A stretch of DNA of 64,000 nucleotides from Candidatus Brevundimonas phytovorans (GCA_029203145.1 CP119309.1:2319001-2383000); one strand, 5' to 3'; positions 1 to 7,913 are shown, counted from the stretch's first letter. A program made the numbers and translations. The notes: a model not told the origin generated them from the letters alone.

Positions 1-1
1 G

Positions 2-355
2 ATCTCGCTGACCCTGATCTCGATCATCATCCTGGCGGCGGGCGCCGTGCCGGTGACGAAGCCGTCGAAGCTGATCGAGCAGGCGGCGGTTGTCTCCTTC
101 TCCATGTTCATCTCCAACGAAGTGGTCCGCATCGGCTGGTTCGGCCTGGCCGAGGCCCTGGCCGACAAGCTGAGCCTGGGCGAGATCTGGCGCTGGGGTC
201 TGTGGGTCATGGGCGTCGGCGCGGCCTTCGTCTTCGCCTTCCTGTTCCACTACGTGGTCGACAACCCGATCCAGAAGCGCATCCGCGCCTGGCTGAAGGC
301 GCGCGGCCGCGCCCACGCCGAGATCAAGGCGCCGGTGGTCTCGCTGGAGGGGTGA
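2..355 (+). CDS. acyltransferase family protein, C-terminal part (5' end outside window)
   Basis: The reading frame is open from the window edge, so only the last 117 residues are visible. They contain three hydrophobic segments separated by short charged loops and end with a basic stretch (NPIQKRIRAWLKARGR) and a short cytosolic tail. The motif FHYVVDNPIQKR resembles the end of the last membrane helix in acyltransferase-3 proteins, which move acyl groups onto sugars or cell-surface polymers at the inner membrane. The acyl-acceptor and the catalytic His lie outside the window, so substrate cannot be judged. It converges with the VOC gene, with a palindromic element between. The family call is moderately sure. 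Confidence 0.6.
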   Translation: MSLTLISIIILAAGAVPVTKPSKLIEQAAVVSFSMFISNEVVRIGWFGLAEALADKLSLGEIWRWGLWVMGVGAAFVFAFLFHYVVDNPIQKRIRAWLKARGRAHAEIKAPVVSLEG

Positions 356-359
356 TTGA

Positions 360-541
360 TCCTCCCTTGTCGCGAAGCGACGGGGGAGGGGGACCGCCGA
401 CCCGAAGGGCGGCGCGCAGCCGCCAAGGCGGTGGAGGGGGCGAGCGTCACACGCCGTCCTCCGGTCTAGAAGCCTCAGCCTGTATCCGCCCCCTCCACCA
501 TGCTCCGCATGGTCCCCCTCCCCCGCTGCGCAGGGGAGGAT
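360..541. repeat. palindromic intergenic element, family A copy 1
   Basis: Paired GC-rich arms begin at TCCTCCC and end at GGGGAGGAT. They contain internal motifs GGTGGAGGGGGCG on the left and CGCCCCCTCCACC on the right, around a variable centre. The same architecture recurs at 984-1141, 16651-16807 and 49529-49686. It fills the whole convergent gap between the acyltransferase and VOC genes. Transcripts from either side would fold into a long hairpin. Confidence 0.85.
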
Positions 542-546
542 CGCCG

Positions 547-924
547 TCACCCCGTCGAGCCGACCAGATGCAGGATGTTGCCGTCGGGATCCTTGAACCA
601 GGCCAGACGCATCGAGCCGCAGACATGGATGTCGCCCTGGCGGCCCATGTCGTCATAGTGCTCGAAGGTCACGCCCCTGCCCTTCAGACCTTCGACGATG
701 TCGTCCAGCTCGACGCCGACGTCCCAGGTCACGGCGTTGGCCTGATTGGTCCCGGCGAAGTCGGACTTGTAAACCGTCAGCCAGGTCGAGCCGGTGCGAT
801 AGCCCAGCATGCCCTCGTTGGAGGTGTCGGCCAGATTCAGCTCCAGCACGTCGGAATAGAAGGCCTTGGCGCGATCCAGATCCTTCACCGCCACGATGGC
901 CGAGGAGTTCTTGTTCTTGAGCAT
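547..924 (-). CDS. VOC (glyoxalase/bleomycin-resistance) superfamily protein
   Basis: A 125-residue protein with the vicinal-oxygen-chelate fold pattern: an N-terminal half starting AIVAVKDLDRAKAFYSDVLEL and a C-terminal half with the family signature FKDPDGNILHLV. The start is supported by AGGGAGAAA seven bases upstream of the ATG. Such single-module proteins usually dimerise and bind a divalent metal; many are lyases, dioxygenases or resistance proteins. Nothing in the neighbourhood fixes a substrate. It is flanked on both sides by family-A palindromic elements and is not obviously in an operon with the flagellar genes upstream. Confidence 0.85.
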   Translation of the reverse strand: MLKNKNSSAIVAVKDLDRAKAFYSDVLELNLADTSNEGMLGYRTGSTWLTVYKSDFAGTNQANAVTWDVGVELDDIVEGLKGRGVTFEHYDDMGRQGDIHVCGSMRLAWFKDPDGNILHLVGSTG

Positions 925-983
925 GAGGTTTCTCCCTGTTCAGGAGAGAACCGCTGAGGGCGGGGGTTCGATCCCACCATCAT

Positions 984-1141
984 TCCTCCCTGTCGCGAAA
1001 CGATGGGGAGGTGGATCGGACGCGATAGCGTCCGAGACGGAGGGGGCGGCGCCACGTTATCAGGTTCGACGACTAAACGTCCGGCGTCGCGTCGCCCCCT
1101 CCACCACTACGTGGTCCCCCTCCCCATGAAATGGGGAGGAA
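984..1141. repeat. palindromic intergenic element, family A copy 2
   Basis: The left arm starts TTCCTCCCTGTCGCG and the right arm ends CCCCATGAAATGGGGAGGA. Both outer arms are nearly identical to those of the copy at 49529-49686, whereas the roughly 35-base centre differs. It lies between fliE and the VOC gene, which are on the same strand, and could end transcription of the flagellar operon. Confidence 0.85.
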
Positions 1142-1154
1142 AGGGCAGGAGCCG

Positions 1155-1460
1155 TCAGATCGGCATCCGCATGATTTCCTGATAGGCCGAGATGACCTGA
1201 TCGCGGACGGCCATGACGGTTTCCAGCGAGGCTTCGGCGGACGAGACGGCGGTGACGACGTCGATCAGGCTGCCCTGGCCCTGAACCATCTGGGCCATCT
1301 GGGTTTCGGCGCCGCGCGTCTGCTGCGTCGTCGAGTTCATCACGCCTTGCAGCAGCTCGGAGAAGCCGGGGCCTTGCGTCGCCGCAGCCGCGCTGGGGGC
1401 CGTGGGCATGGCCCCGCCCTGAACCGCTGCATAGGCCTTGGCCGCCATCATGGGATTCAT
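1155..1460 (-). CDS. fliE: flagellar hook-basal body complex protein FliE
   Basis: A 101-residue protein, the usual FliE length, with the conserved C-terminal helix (SLIDVVTAVSSAEASLETVM followed by AVRDQVISAYQEIMRMPI). FliE sits at the junction of the MS ring and proximal rod and is one of the first substrates of the flagellar export apparatus. The N-terminal third is Ala-rich and low in complexity, also normal for the family. It is the last gene of the flgB-flgC-fliE operon, 13 bases after flgC, and the family-A element at 984-1141 follows it. Recognition is firm. Confidence 0.95.
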   Translation of the reverse strand: MNPMMAAKAYAAVQGGAMPTAPSAAAATQGPGFSELLQGVMNSTTQQTRGAETQMAQMVQGQGSLIDVVTAVSSAEASLETVMAVRDQVISAYQEIMRMPI

Positions 1461-1473
1461 GATCTAGGCCCTC

Positions 1474-1899
1474 TTACTTCTTGATGATGTCGAGGGTGCG
1501 GGACTCCATGTTCCGCGCCGTCTCGATGACATTGAGATTGGCCTCATAGGCGCGCTGCGCCTCGCGCATGTCCATGGCCTCGACCAGGGTGTCGACGTTG
1601 GGCCGCTGGACATAGCCCTCGGCGTTGGCCGCCGGGTGCGAAGGGTCGTACTCGACACGGAAGGGGCTCTGATCGGGGCGGACCTCGGCCAGAACCACGC
1701 CGGTGGCGCCGTCGACCTTGCGCGCCTGGAAGACCGGGGTCTGGCGACGATAGGGCTCGCCGCCCGCGACCAGGGCCGTCGACTGGGCGTTGGCGATGTT
1801 CTCGGCGATGATGCGCATGCGCGACTGCTGCGCCTTCAGCGCGCCGGCGGCGACGCCCATGGCGGTGTTGCGCGGGGTCACGGTGACGGGATCAGGCAT
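1474..1899 (-). CDS. flgC: flagellar basal-body rod protein FlgC
   Basis: A 141-residue rod protein. The N-terminal rod motif is present as AAGALKAQQSRMRIIAENIANAQS, with the ENIANA core found in all flagellar axial proteins. The C-terminal motif ends EAMDMREAQRAYEANLNVIE followed by ARNMESRTLDIIKK, typical of FlgC. It forms part of the proximal rod in the periplasm after export by the flagellar type III apparatus. It follows flgB by 13 bases and precedes fliE by 13 bases, so the three are co-transcribed. Confidence 0.96.
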   Translation of the reverse strand: MPDPVTVTPRNTAMGVAAGALKAQQSRMRIIAENIANAQSTALVAGGEPYRRQTPVFQARKVDGATGVVLAEVRPDQSPFRVEYDPSHPAANAEGYVQRPNVDTLVEAMDMREAQRAYEANLNVIETARNMESRTLDIIKK

Positions 1900-1912
1900 G
1901 GTTCAGTCTCCC

Positions 1913-2317
1913 TCAGGCGCCGGGCTTCTTGGCGGCCATGCGGATCATCTGCATGGACTTCTGGTAGAAGCCGATGGCGGCGTCATAGGCCATGCGGCTC
2001 TCGGCCATCTTGAGCATCTGCTCCTCGACCACCACCGAGTTGCCGTCGAGCGTGGTCTCGGAATCGGGCGCGTTCAGCGACTCGAACCGCGCCGTCTGCC
2101 CCGCCGGGGTGATGTGGCGGGCGTTGGTGGCGACCATCTTCAGGCCGCCGCCGGTGCGCATCGCCTCGGCGAAGTCGGTCGGCGCCTTCAGATCGCGCGC
2201 CATGAAGCCGGGGGTGTCGGAGTTGGCGACGTTCTGGGCGATCACGCGCTGACGATCGTCGAGCCATCCGAGACGGCCCTTGATCTGGTTCAGCAGCGGA
2301 ATGTCGGTGACGGACAC
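1913..2317 (-). CDS. flgB: flagellar basal-body rod protein FlgB
   Basis: A 134-residue protein with the FlgB hallmark near the N-terminus: DDRQRVIAQNVANSDTPGF followed by ARDL. The C-terminal helix (VEEQMLKMAESRMAYDAAI) matches the family. FlgB is the most proximal rod subunit and works with FlgC and FliE. It is the first gene of the minus-strand operon. Its start lies 144 bases from the divergent fliO start, and a candidate CtrA site is in the shared promoter region, consistent with class II flagellar genes in Caulobacter. Confidence 0.96.
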   Translation of the reverse strand: MSVTDIPLLNQIKGRLGWLDDRQRVIAQNVANSDTPGFMARDLKAPTDFAEAMRTGGGLKMVATNARHITPAGQTARFESLNAPDSETTLDGNSVVVEEQMLKMAESRMAYDAAIGFYQKSMQMIRMAAKKPGA

Positions 2318-2380
2318 GAAAGCCCCTCGAACGGTTGATCGGCAGAATTTGCCGCCTCCATGGTTAATATTCCGTGTTCC

Positions 2381-2395
2381 TAAACGCGGCGTTAA
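2381..2395. promoter_or_regulatory. candidate CtrA site between flgB and fliO
   Basis: TAAA-N7-TTAA, one mismatch from the CtrA consensus TTAA-N7-TTAA. It lies about 64 bases upstream of flgB and 66 bases upstream of fliO, in an AT-rich patch of an otherwise GC-rich region. Early flagellar operons in Caulobacter are CtrA-controlled, so the site fits, but the match is imperfect. Confidence 0.45.
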
Positions 2396-2461
2396 CTACG
2401 AGACGCGAAACCTGCGGGCGAAGCGGCGCGCATACCGGCGCCGTGTGGGCTCGAACTTCGC

Positions 2462-2737
2462 ATGAATTTCCTCGACCTGTTCCGGGCGGTGTTCGGCCTG
2501 GCCATCACCCTGGGCCTGATCGGTCTCGCCGCCTGGGCGGCGCGCCGCTATGCGCCCAAGATCCTGGCGAAGCTTCAGGCCGAGCGGGGCGCGCGACGGC
2601 TGCAGGTGATCGAGACCCTGGTGCTGGACCCTGCAAGGCGTCTGGTCCTGGTGCGGGTCGACGCCGAGGAACGGCTGATCCTGCTGGGCGAAGGCCGCGA
2701 GCTGATCGAGCCGCGCGGTTCTGGAGATGCGAAATGA
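2462..2737 (+). CDS. fliO: flagellar biosynthesis protein FliO
   Basis: A 91-residue protein with one N-terminal membrane helix (about residues 9-27, VFGLAITLGLIGLAAW) followed by a basic, mostly beta cytosolic domain containing the family pattern RRLQVIETLVLDPARRLVLV and ILLGEG. FliO is an inner-membrane assembly factor that helps the FliP ring form in the flagellar export gate. Its stop overlaps the ATG of the fliP reading frame as ATGA, indicating translational coupling. It is short, as FliO usually is in this group. Confidence 0.9.
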   Translation: MNFLDLFRAVFGLAITLGLIGLAAWAARRYAPKILAKLQAERGARRLQVIETLVLDPARRLVLVRVDAEERLILLGEGRELIEPRGSGDAK

Positions 2738-3732
2738 GCCGCCACGACGCCTCTCCCTCCCCGTCCCGGGGAGGGTGGTCGCGCAGCGACCGGGTGGGGA
2801 GGGCCTGGCGATGCTGGACTCAACACCTGAGCAATCTCGACCTGAGCAGCCTACGCTTGAATAGCCGAAGCGCCCCCACCCGGCTTCGCCCTTCGGGCTC
2901 AGCCACCCTCCCCGGGACGGGGAGGGAGAGCGTTTTCGCCCTGCCGTCGCGCGCCGAGTTGAAGCGCGCCGCCCTGCTGTCGCTGATCACCACCCTGCTC
3001 TGTCTGGTCTGGCCGCTGGGCGCGTTGGCGCAGGAGGTGGCGCAGAACGGGTCGGCCATCAATATCGACCTGGGGACCGGCGCCGGCCTGACGCAACGCG
3101 TGGTGCAGCTGGTCGGGCTGATGACCGTGCTGTCGCTGGCGCCCTCGATCGTCATCATGACCACCAGCTTCGTGCGGATCATCGTGGTGCTGTCGCTGCT
3201 GAGGACCGCCCTGGGCATGCAGCAGTCGCCGCCCAACGCCGTCCTGGTGTCCCTGGCCCTGTTCCTCAGCGCCATCGTCATGGCCCCGACCTGGCAGGAC
3301 GCCTATGATTCGGGCATCCGACCGCTGATGGATCAGCAGATGGAGCTGCCCCAGGCCTTCGATGCGGCGTCGGAACCGGTGAAAACCTTCATGCTGGCTC
3401 AGGTGGATCGCGGCGACCTCGCCCTGTTCACCCGACTGTCGAAAATCGAGCCCCCCAAGGACGTGCAGGAACTGCCCCTGCGGGTGGTGACGCCGGCCTT
3501 CATGATCAGCGAGTTGAAGAAGGCCTTCACGATCGGATTTCTTCTTTTCGTTCCGTTCCTTGTGATCGATCTGGTGGTGGCCAGCGTGCTGATGTCCATG
3601 GGGATGATGATGCTGCCGCCGGTGGTCATCTCCCTGCCGTTCAAGCTGATCTTCTTCGTGCTGGTGGACGGCTGGCGGCTGGTGGCCGGAAGCCTGGTCG
3701 AGAGCTTCCAGAGAGGCGCCGGCGGGGGATAA
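2734..3732 (+). CDS. fliP: flagellar export-gate protein FliP with a repeat-encoded N-terminal extension
   Basis: The last 257 residues are a clear FliP: a hydrophobic leader starting KRAALLSLITTLLCLVWPLG, then QLVGLMTVLSLAPSIVIMTT, SFVRIIVVLSLLRTALGMQQ, and the C-terminal helices LLFVPFLVIDLVVASVLMSM and MMMLPPVVISLPFKLIFFVL. FliP forms the pentameric core of the export gate in the inner membrane. The ATG at 2734 overlaps the fliO stop (ATGA), but its first 75 codons run through a palindromic repeat. A TTG at 2959 would give a normal-length protein that starts just before the leader, though I see no strong ribosome-binding site there. I favour 2734 by coupling; the true start is uncertain. 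Confidence 0.88.
   Translation: MSRHDASPSPSRGGWSRSDRVGRAWRCWTQHLSNLDLSSLRLNSRSAPTRLRPSGSATLPGTGRESVFALPSRAELKRAALLSLITTLLCLVWPLGALAQEVAQNGSAINIDLGTGAGLTQRVVQLVGLMTVLSLAPSIVIMTTSFVRIIVVLSLLRTALGMQQSPPNAVLVSLALFLSAIVMAPTWQDAYDSGIRPLMDQQMELPQAFDAASEPVKTFMLAQVDRGDLALFTRLSKIEPPKDVQELPLRVVTPAFMISELKKAFTIGFLLFVPFLVIDLVVASVLMSMGMMMLPPVVISLPFKLIFFVLVDGWRLVAGSLVESFQRGAGGG
2752..2929. repeat. palindromic element inside the 5' part of fliP
   Basis: A perfect 27-bp inverted repeat, 2752-2778 against 2903-2929, with arms beginning TCTCCCTCCCCGTCCCGGGG. It contains secondary inverted arms (CGGGTGGGG and CCCCCACCCGG) around a centre holding a 17-codon reading frame at 2811-2864. It resembles the intergenic elements elsewhere in the window but lies within the fliP reading frame. 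Confidence 0.85.
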
Positions 3733-3846
3733 GTCCCCGGCCTCAGGGGCTTTGAGCGTGATGCGGGCTTGCCAAGCTGAGGCAAACGCGTGTTGATCCT
3801 CAGGTCTTCGTCCGGGAATCGGACGACCACCTTTGGGAAAGCCCTT

Positions 3847-4125
3847 ATGACCACTCAAGCCGAACTGATCGCCGCCGTCGCCAAGGACGCTGGTGTCTCG
3901 CAGGCCGACGCCACGCGCGTCCTCGACGCTATCGTCAAGAACATCCACAAGAGCCTGGTTTCGGGTTCGGACGTTCGCATCTCGAACCTGGGCGTGTTCG
4001 ACACCGCCGAGCGCGCCGAGCGTGAAGGCCGCAACCCGGCCACGGGCGCGACCATCAAGATCGCGGCTTCGAAGGCTGTGCGCTTCCGCGTCTCCAAGCC
4101 CCTGAAGGACGCCGTCAACGGCTAA
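3847..4125 (+). CDS. hup: HU/IHF family DNA-binding protein
   Basis: A 92-residue protein starting MTTQAELIAAVAKDAGVSQA, which matches the N-terminal helices of HU. The beta-arm region is present as GSDVRISNLGVFDTAERAER followed by EGRNPATGATIKIAASKAVR, with the conserved RNP motif whose proline intercalates in DNA. It bends DNA and compacts the nucleoid as a dimer. I set the start at the ATG at 3847 because the upstream in-frame codons are outside the conserved domain. It is monocistronic: fliP ends 114 bases upstream, and a hairpin follows the stop. Confidence 0.93.
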   Translation: MTTQAELIAAVAKDAGVSQADATRVLDAIVKNIHKSLVSGSDVRISNLGVFDTAERAEREGRNPATGATIKIAASKAVRFRVSKPLKDAVNG

Positions 4126-4183
4126 GCCTTTAGGCCAGACGGGGTCGTGATTTCACGAACTGTCCGGCTTTGCCCCTCAAGTA

Positions 4184-4204
4184 GCCTCGCACCGCGTGCG
4201 AGGC
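4184..4204. terminator. hairpin between hup and the TPR gene
   Basis: A perfect 9-bp stem (GCCTCGCAC against GTGCGAGGC) with a 3-base loop in the convergent gap. A smaller stem, TCGTGA/TCACGA, lies at 4145-4158. No T-run follows on the plus strand, so an intrinsic terminator is only plausible. Confidence 0.45.
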
Positions 4205-4231
4205 GTTAGGGGCCTCTCTTAAAAGAGAAAA

Positions 4232-7114
4232 TCAGGTGGCCCCGGCCACCTGGGCACGGGCGGGGGTCGCAGGGCGGTCTCCGCCCGTTTTCTGTCTGAA
4301 CTCCGCCTTGGTGGCTGCGATCCAGCCGGCGTAGGTGTCGGCCCCGGCGCTGAGGGCGGCGAAGTCCTGCGGACGGCCCGAGCCGTCGGCGCCGTCCAGT
4401 CCAGCCAGGGCGATGCGGATGGCCCCCGCCGAACGGGCCTTGTCAGCAAAGCCTGAATAGTTGCGCGACAGACGGTTCAAGCCGCCCGCGTCGCGCGCCA
4501 GCGAATAGCCGACCCCGGCGCGGATCAGCCGGTTCTCCTCGTCCGCCGTCAGCGGCGTAGAGCCGTCCTTGTAGCGGTCGCCCAGACGCTGTTCGTAGAG
4601 GGCGGCGGCCGCGCCCCACTGTTGCTGCTTCCAGAAGATCTCGGCGCGCACGTCGCGGCCGGCGGGCGAGGCGTCCTTGCCCAGGACCTCCAGCGCGTGA
4701 TCGTAGCGGCCCAGCTCCATCAGGGCGCGGGCCTCCAGCGCCCGGCGCTCGATGTTCATGGCGGTGGGCAGAAGCGTGGTGCGCGACGACCACAGGGCTT
4801 GCAGCGCCTGTTCCGGCTGACGGTTCATCAGATAGACGGCGGCCAGGTTGGTCGAGACCTGCGCCTTGGCCACGCCGTCGAGGCGGTTGTCGGCCTGATA
4901 TTTCAGCAGTTCCGCCGCCTGATCCAGCAGATCGACGTCGATCAGACGCCGGGCCAGACGCCTAACCATCTCGTCGCCGTCGGCGCCGACCGGGGTCAGC
5001 TCGCGGAAGTCGAAGAAGAGGGCCAGGGCCTGCACCGGCTGCAGGCCGTCGGCGGCGCCGTCGAGGAACAGAGCACGGAAGGCGTTGTCCAGATCGGACT
5101 GCAGTTTATCGCCGCCGGGCAGGACCACGATCTTGCGACCCGCCGCCTTCAGCGTGGTCAGGGCCTCGCGATAGCGGCCCTGCGACAGATACAGCTCGCC
5201 CAGGCTGCGGATCACGGCCAGTTCGGTGCCGTCGCCGCGCCAGCGCCACTTCAGGGCTTCGAGTTGGGCCGCCGCCGCATCGGGCTTCATCGTCCCCTTG
5301 GCCATTTCCAGACGGACCACGCCGAGGCGGGCGGGGGTGGAAATTCCATCCAGCGGCGCGCGTGCTATGGCCTTGTAGACGGCCAGGGCCTGGGCCGGCT
5401 TCTGTTCCAGTTCGAACAGCCGGGCCTGGACCAGACGGGCGGTCAGTTGATCCGCCGCCGAAATGCCCGGCTGGCTGAAGACATAGGCCAGCAGTTCGGT
5501 CGCCGCGGCCAGGTCGCCGGTCTCGACGGCGGCCAGGGCGTGGGCCGTGCCGAAACGGGCGCGCCATTCGGGGGTGAAGTTGTCGACCACGCCGGACCCG
5601 GCGGCGAAGGCCTGACGCGCCGTGGTCCAGTCGCTGCGCTGGGCGGCGATATAGCCCTGCCAGACGCGGGTCGAGGGATCGCCCGCCAGCGCCCCGGCGG
5701 AGAAGTCGGCCTCGGCCTCGGCATAGCGGCCGATGGCGGCGCGGGCGGCGCCGCGCAGGCCGCGCACCTCGGCCACGCCCTGCATGGCCGGGGTCTGCTT
5801 GACCAGAGCGTTGAGCACGCCGATGGCCTCATAACCCAGGCCCTGCCCCACCAGGAAGCGGGCGTAGGCCAGGCGGGATTCGATGGGCGCGCGCGGGTCC
5901 TCGGCGGCCCGACCGCTTTCCAGTTCGGCGGCGGTCTGGAGAATGCGGTGACGGTTGCTGAAGCTGTCGCCGCCCAGATCGGCCCAGTCGGCGATGATCA
6001 GGGCCGGGCGGACGGCGGCGCGCGGAGCGTGGGTTTCGGCGGCTGCGGCTTCCAGCCCCACGGTCGGCGGCGACAGGCGCAGGCCCCTGGGCCGCGACAG
6101 GGTGACGATGTCGCCCTCGGCCTTGACGGTCAGGTCGTCGGTCGGCGTCTCGACCGCCAGACCCTGGGCGGTGGGCAGCAGGGTCAGATCGACGGTGCGG
6201 CGGCCCCGCGACATGCCCTTGCCGGGGGCCAGGGCGGTGACGGCGGCGAAGCGGTCGCCGACCATGGGATCGGTCAGCCAGACAGTCTTGGTGGCCCCGG
6301 CCATGCGCGCGGTCAGGGCGGTCTGGGCGCTGTCGTCGCGGCCGATCTCGACGCCGCTGACGGTCGGCGCGGTTCCGCCCAGGGTGACGATCCACGACGC
6401 CCCGTCGGCGCGGGCGGACACCGTCTGGCCCTCGGCGGCGGGAATGCGGATAGCGGTGAAGTCAGGCCCGGCGGCCCAGCGCGCCTTGGCCGCGTCGCCG
6501 GCCTTGGCGGCGGCGGGCATATTCATGCGGGCGGCGGCGTCGAACACCACCCAGACGGCGTCGCCGCGACGGAAGACGGCGGCCCCGACCGGCGCGGCCC
6601 AGGCGAAGGTCAGACTGGTCGCCTGATCCTTGACCTCGGCGGCGACAGGCACGGCCCCGCCGGCGGGCACGACCGAGGGCTTGGCGCCCTCGGGCACGGC
6701 GCCGGGCGCATAGAGGTTGAGCCAGACCGCGCCGTCGGCGGCGCCGGAGCGGACGCCCGCCCCCTCGGCCAGGGTCAGGACCAGTTCCGTCGCGCCCTGC
6801 ACCGAGCGGGTCTCGACCTTCTCAACCCCCTTGGGCGGATCGACACGCAGGCGGCTGACATCCGGGGCGGCGGTCGTGCCGATGCGGATGATGACGGCGC
6901 GGCCGTCCTGGCGCACTCGGGCGCGCGCGCCGACAGCCCCGGCGAATTCGATCTTGGTGAAGCCGGTGTTGGCGCCGACGCGGATCTCGACCGGGCCGCT
7001 GCTGACGGCGGCGCCCTCGGCATGCGGGGCCAGGGGCGCGAACACGACGACGCCCGCCGCGGCGGCCGCCACGGTCGTCTTCAGAACACGCTTGCTGACG
7101 GTGGCCCCGGACAT
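4232..7114 (-). CDS. large exported tetratricopeptide-repeat protein
   Basis: A 960-residue protein. Residues 1-36 form a signal peptide (RVLKTTVAAAAAGVVVFAPL then PHAEGA). Residues 40-120 resemble a beta-rich AMIN-like module (VEIRVGANTGFTKIEFAG, RQDGRAVIIRI) of the kind that targets periplasmic proteins to peptidoglycan or secretion machines. From about residue 395 to 900 it is alpha-helical with degenerate TPR units, for example GRYAEAEADFSAGALAGDPS, GDLAAATELLAYVFS and GRYREALTTLKAAG. No enzyme motif is seen. It probably scaffolds an envelope complex. A near-consensus CtrA site lies 38 bases upstream of the start, which suggests cell-cycle control. Exact function is unknown. Confidence 0.8.
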   Translation of the reverse strand: MSGATVSKRVLKTTVAAAAAGVVVFAPLAPHAEGAAVSSGPVEIRVGANTGFTKIEFAGAVGARARVRQDGRAVIIRIGTTAAPDVSRLRVDPPKGVEKVETRSVQGATELVLTLAEGAGVRSGAADGAVWLNLYAPGAVPEGAKPSVVPAGGAVPVAAEVKDQATSLTFAWAAPVGAAVFRRGDAVWVVFDAAARMNMPAAAKAGDAAKARWAAGPDFTAIRIPAAEGQTVSARADGASWIVTLGGTAPTVSGVEIGRDDSAQTALTARMAGATKTVWLTDPMVGDRFAAVTALAPGKGMSRGRRTVDLTLLPTAQGLAVETPTDDLTVKAEGDIVTLSRPRGLRLSPPTVGLEAAAAETHAPRAAVRPALIIADWADLGGDSFSNRHRILQTAAELESGRAAEDPRAPIESRLAYARFLVGQGLGYEAIGVLNALVKQTPAMQGVAEVRGLRGAARAAIGRYAEAEADFSAGALAGDPSTRVWQGYIAAQRSDWTTARQAFAAGSGVVDNFTPEWRARFGTAHALAAVETGDLAAATELLAYVFSQPGISAADQLTARLVQARLFELEQKPAQALAVYKAIARAPLDGISTPARLGVVRLEMAKGTMKPDAAAAQLEALKWRWRGDGTELAVIRSLGELYLSQGRYREALTTLKAAGRKIVVLPGGDKLQSDLDNAFRALFLDGAADGLQPVQALALFFDFRELTPVGADGDEMVRRLARRLIDVDLLDQAAELLKYQADNRLDGVAKAQVSTNLAAVYLMNRQPEQALQALWSSRTTLLPTAMNIERRALEARALMELGRYDHALEVLGKDASPAGRDVRAEIFWKQQQWGAAAALYEQRLGDRYKDGSTPLTADEENRLIRAGVGYSLARDAGGLNRLSRNYSGFADKARSAGAIRIALAGLDGADGSGRPQDFAALSAGADTYAGWIAATKAEFRQKTGGDRPATPARAQVAGAT

Positions 7115-7151
7115 ACGCGCGCACCCTCGCGCGAAAGGGCTTTCATCGCGG

Positions 7152-7166
7152 TTAACGCCGGCTAAA
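7152..7166. promoter_or_regulatory. candidate CtrA site upstream of the TPR gene
   Basis: TTAA-N7-TAAA, one mismatch from consensus, 38 bases upstream of the minus-strand TPR start and about 120 bases upstream of the DUF983 start. The spacing to the TPR gene fits a CtrA-activated promoter overlapping the -35 position. Confidence 0.4.
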
Positions 7167-7285
7167 CGATCCGCCGCCCGGCCTTGCCCGGCAGGTAGGA
7201 CAAATCACCCGCTTGCGACGCGCGCGCGAAAGGGCGACATCGGCGGTATCGGCGTTATCGTCACCCCGTTCCGTCAGGTGTTCCT

Positions 7286-7738
7286 GTGTCAGACCCCGTC
7301 TATCCGCCCCTCAGCCCGCTGAAGACCGGCGTGCGTTGCCGCTGCCCGCGCTGCGGCGTGGGGCCGCTGTTCCAGGGCTATCTGACCATCCGCAAGGACT
7401 GCTCGAACTGCGGCCTGGACTATGGCTTCGCCGACCCGGCGGACGGCCCGGCCTTCTTCGTCATGTCGGCGGTGGGGATCGTCGGCATGATCGGCTTCAT
7501 GATCTTCGAGTTCAACGTCCACCCGCCGATCTGGGTGCATTTCATCGTCACCCTGCCGATCCTGGCCCTGATGTGCCTGGGCGTGCTGCGCCCCTTCAAG
7601 GGCTGGATGGTGGCCGAACAGTATTTCCACAAGGCCGAGGAAGCCGTCTTCTCCAGCGTCGGCAAGCACGGCGACGGCTATGGCTGGCGCGGTCAGGCCG
7701 AGCGCGCCGCGCGGGACGAAGCGCGCGACAAGAGCTAG
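7286..7738 (+). CDS. DUF983 family membrane protein
   Basis: A 150-residue protein with two cysteine pairs at the N-terminus (RCRCPRCG and CSNCGLDYGF), likely a small zinc ribbon, followed by two membrane helices (FFVMSAVGIVGMIGFMIFEF and WVHFIVTLPILALMCLGVL) and a soluble tail. This order is the DUF983 family, whose biochemical role is not established. Translation starts at GTG 7286, the first start before the conserved region. It lies divergent from the TPR gene and converges with the TonB receptor, with palindromic element B filling the gap. Confidence 0.88.
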   Translation: MSDPVYPPLSPLKTGVRCRCPRCGVGPLFQGYLTIRKDCSNCGLDYGFADPADGPAFFVMSAVGIVGMIGFMIFEFNVHPPIWVHFIVTLPILALMCLGVLRPFKGWMVAEQYFHKAEEAVFSSVGKHGDGYGWRGQAERAARDEARDKS

Positions 7739-7913
7739 CTTCCTTCTCCCCTTGAGGGAGAAGGTGGGCGCCGGAGGCGCTCGGATGAGGGGTGTCAGCG
7801 CAAGATCATGAAGTCGGAGAACGGGCGACGAGGCTGGGTTTCAACCCGCGCCGCCGTCACCCCTCATCCGTCAGGCTCTGCCTGCCACCTTCTCCCTCAA
7901 GGGGAGAAGGAAG
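7739..7913. repeat. palindromic intergenic element, family B copy 1
   Basis: The outer arms are CTTCCTTCTCCCCTTGAGGG on the left and the inverse on the right, ending GGGGAGAAGGAAG. Inner arms CGGATGAGGGGTG and CACCCCTCATCCG flank a variable centre. It fills the convergent gap between the DUF983 gene and the TonB receptor exactly. A second copy is at 29480-29629. Confidence 0.88.

Noticed and set aside
360..1141. Two nearby repeat copies suggesting a CRISPR array
   Set aside because: Repeats are long inverted pairs at gene ends, not short direct repeats with regular spacers, and no cas genes are present.
2811..2864. 17-codon frame in the centre of the fliP element
   Set aside because: Short, Pro/Glu/Gln-rich and without a ribosome-binding site; more likely part of the repeat centre, though it could be a relic of the old fliP start region.
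4622..7165. 847-residue plus-strand open frame opposite the TPR gene
   Set aside because: Low-complexity Gly/Gln/Arg translation typical of an antisense frame in GC-rich coding DNA; the minus-strand product has a signal peptide and TPR units.
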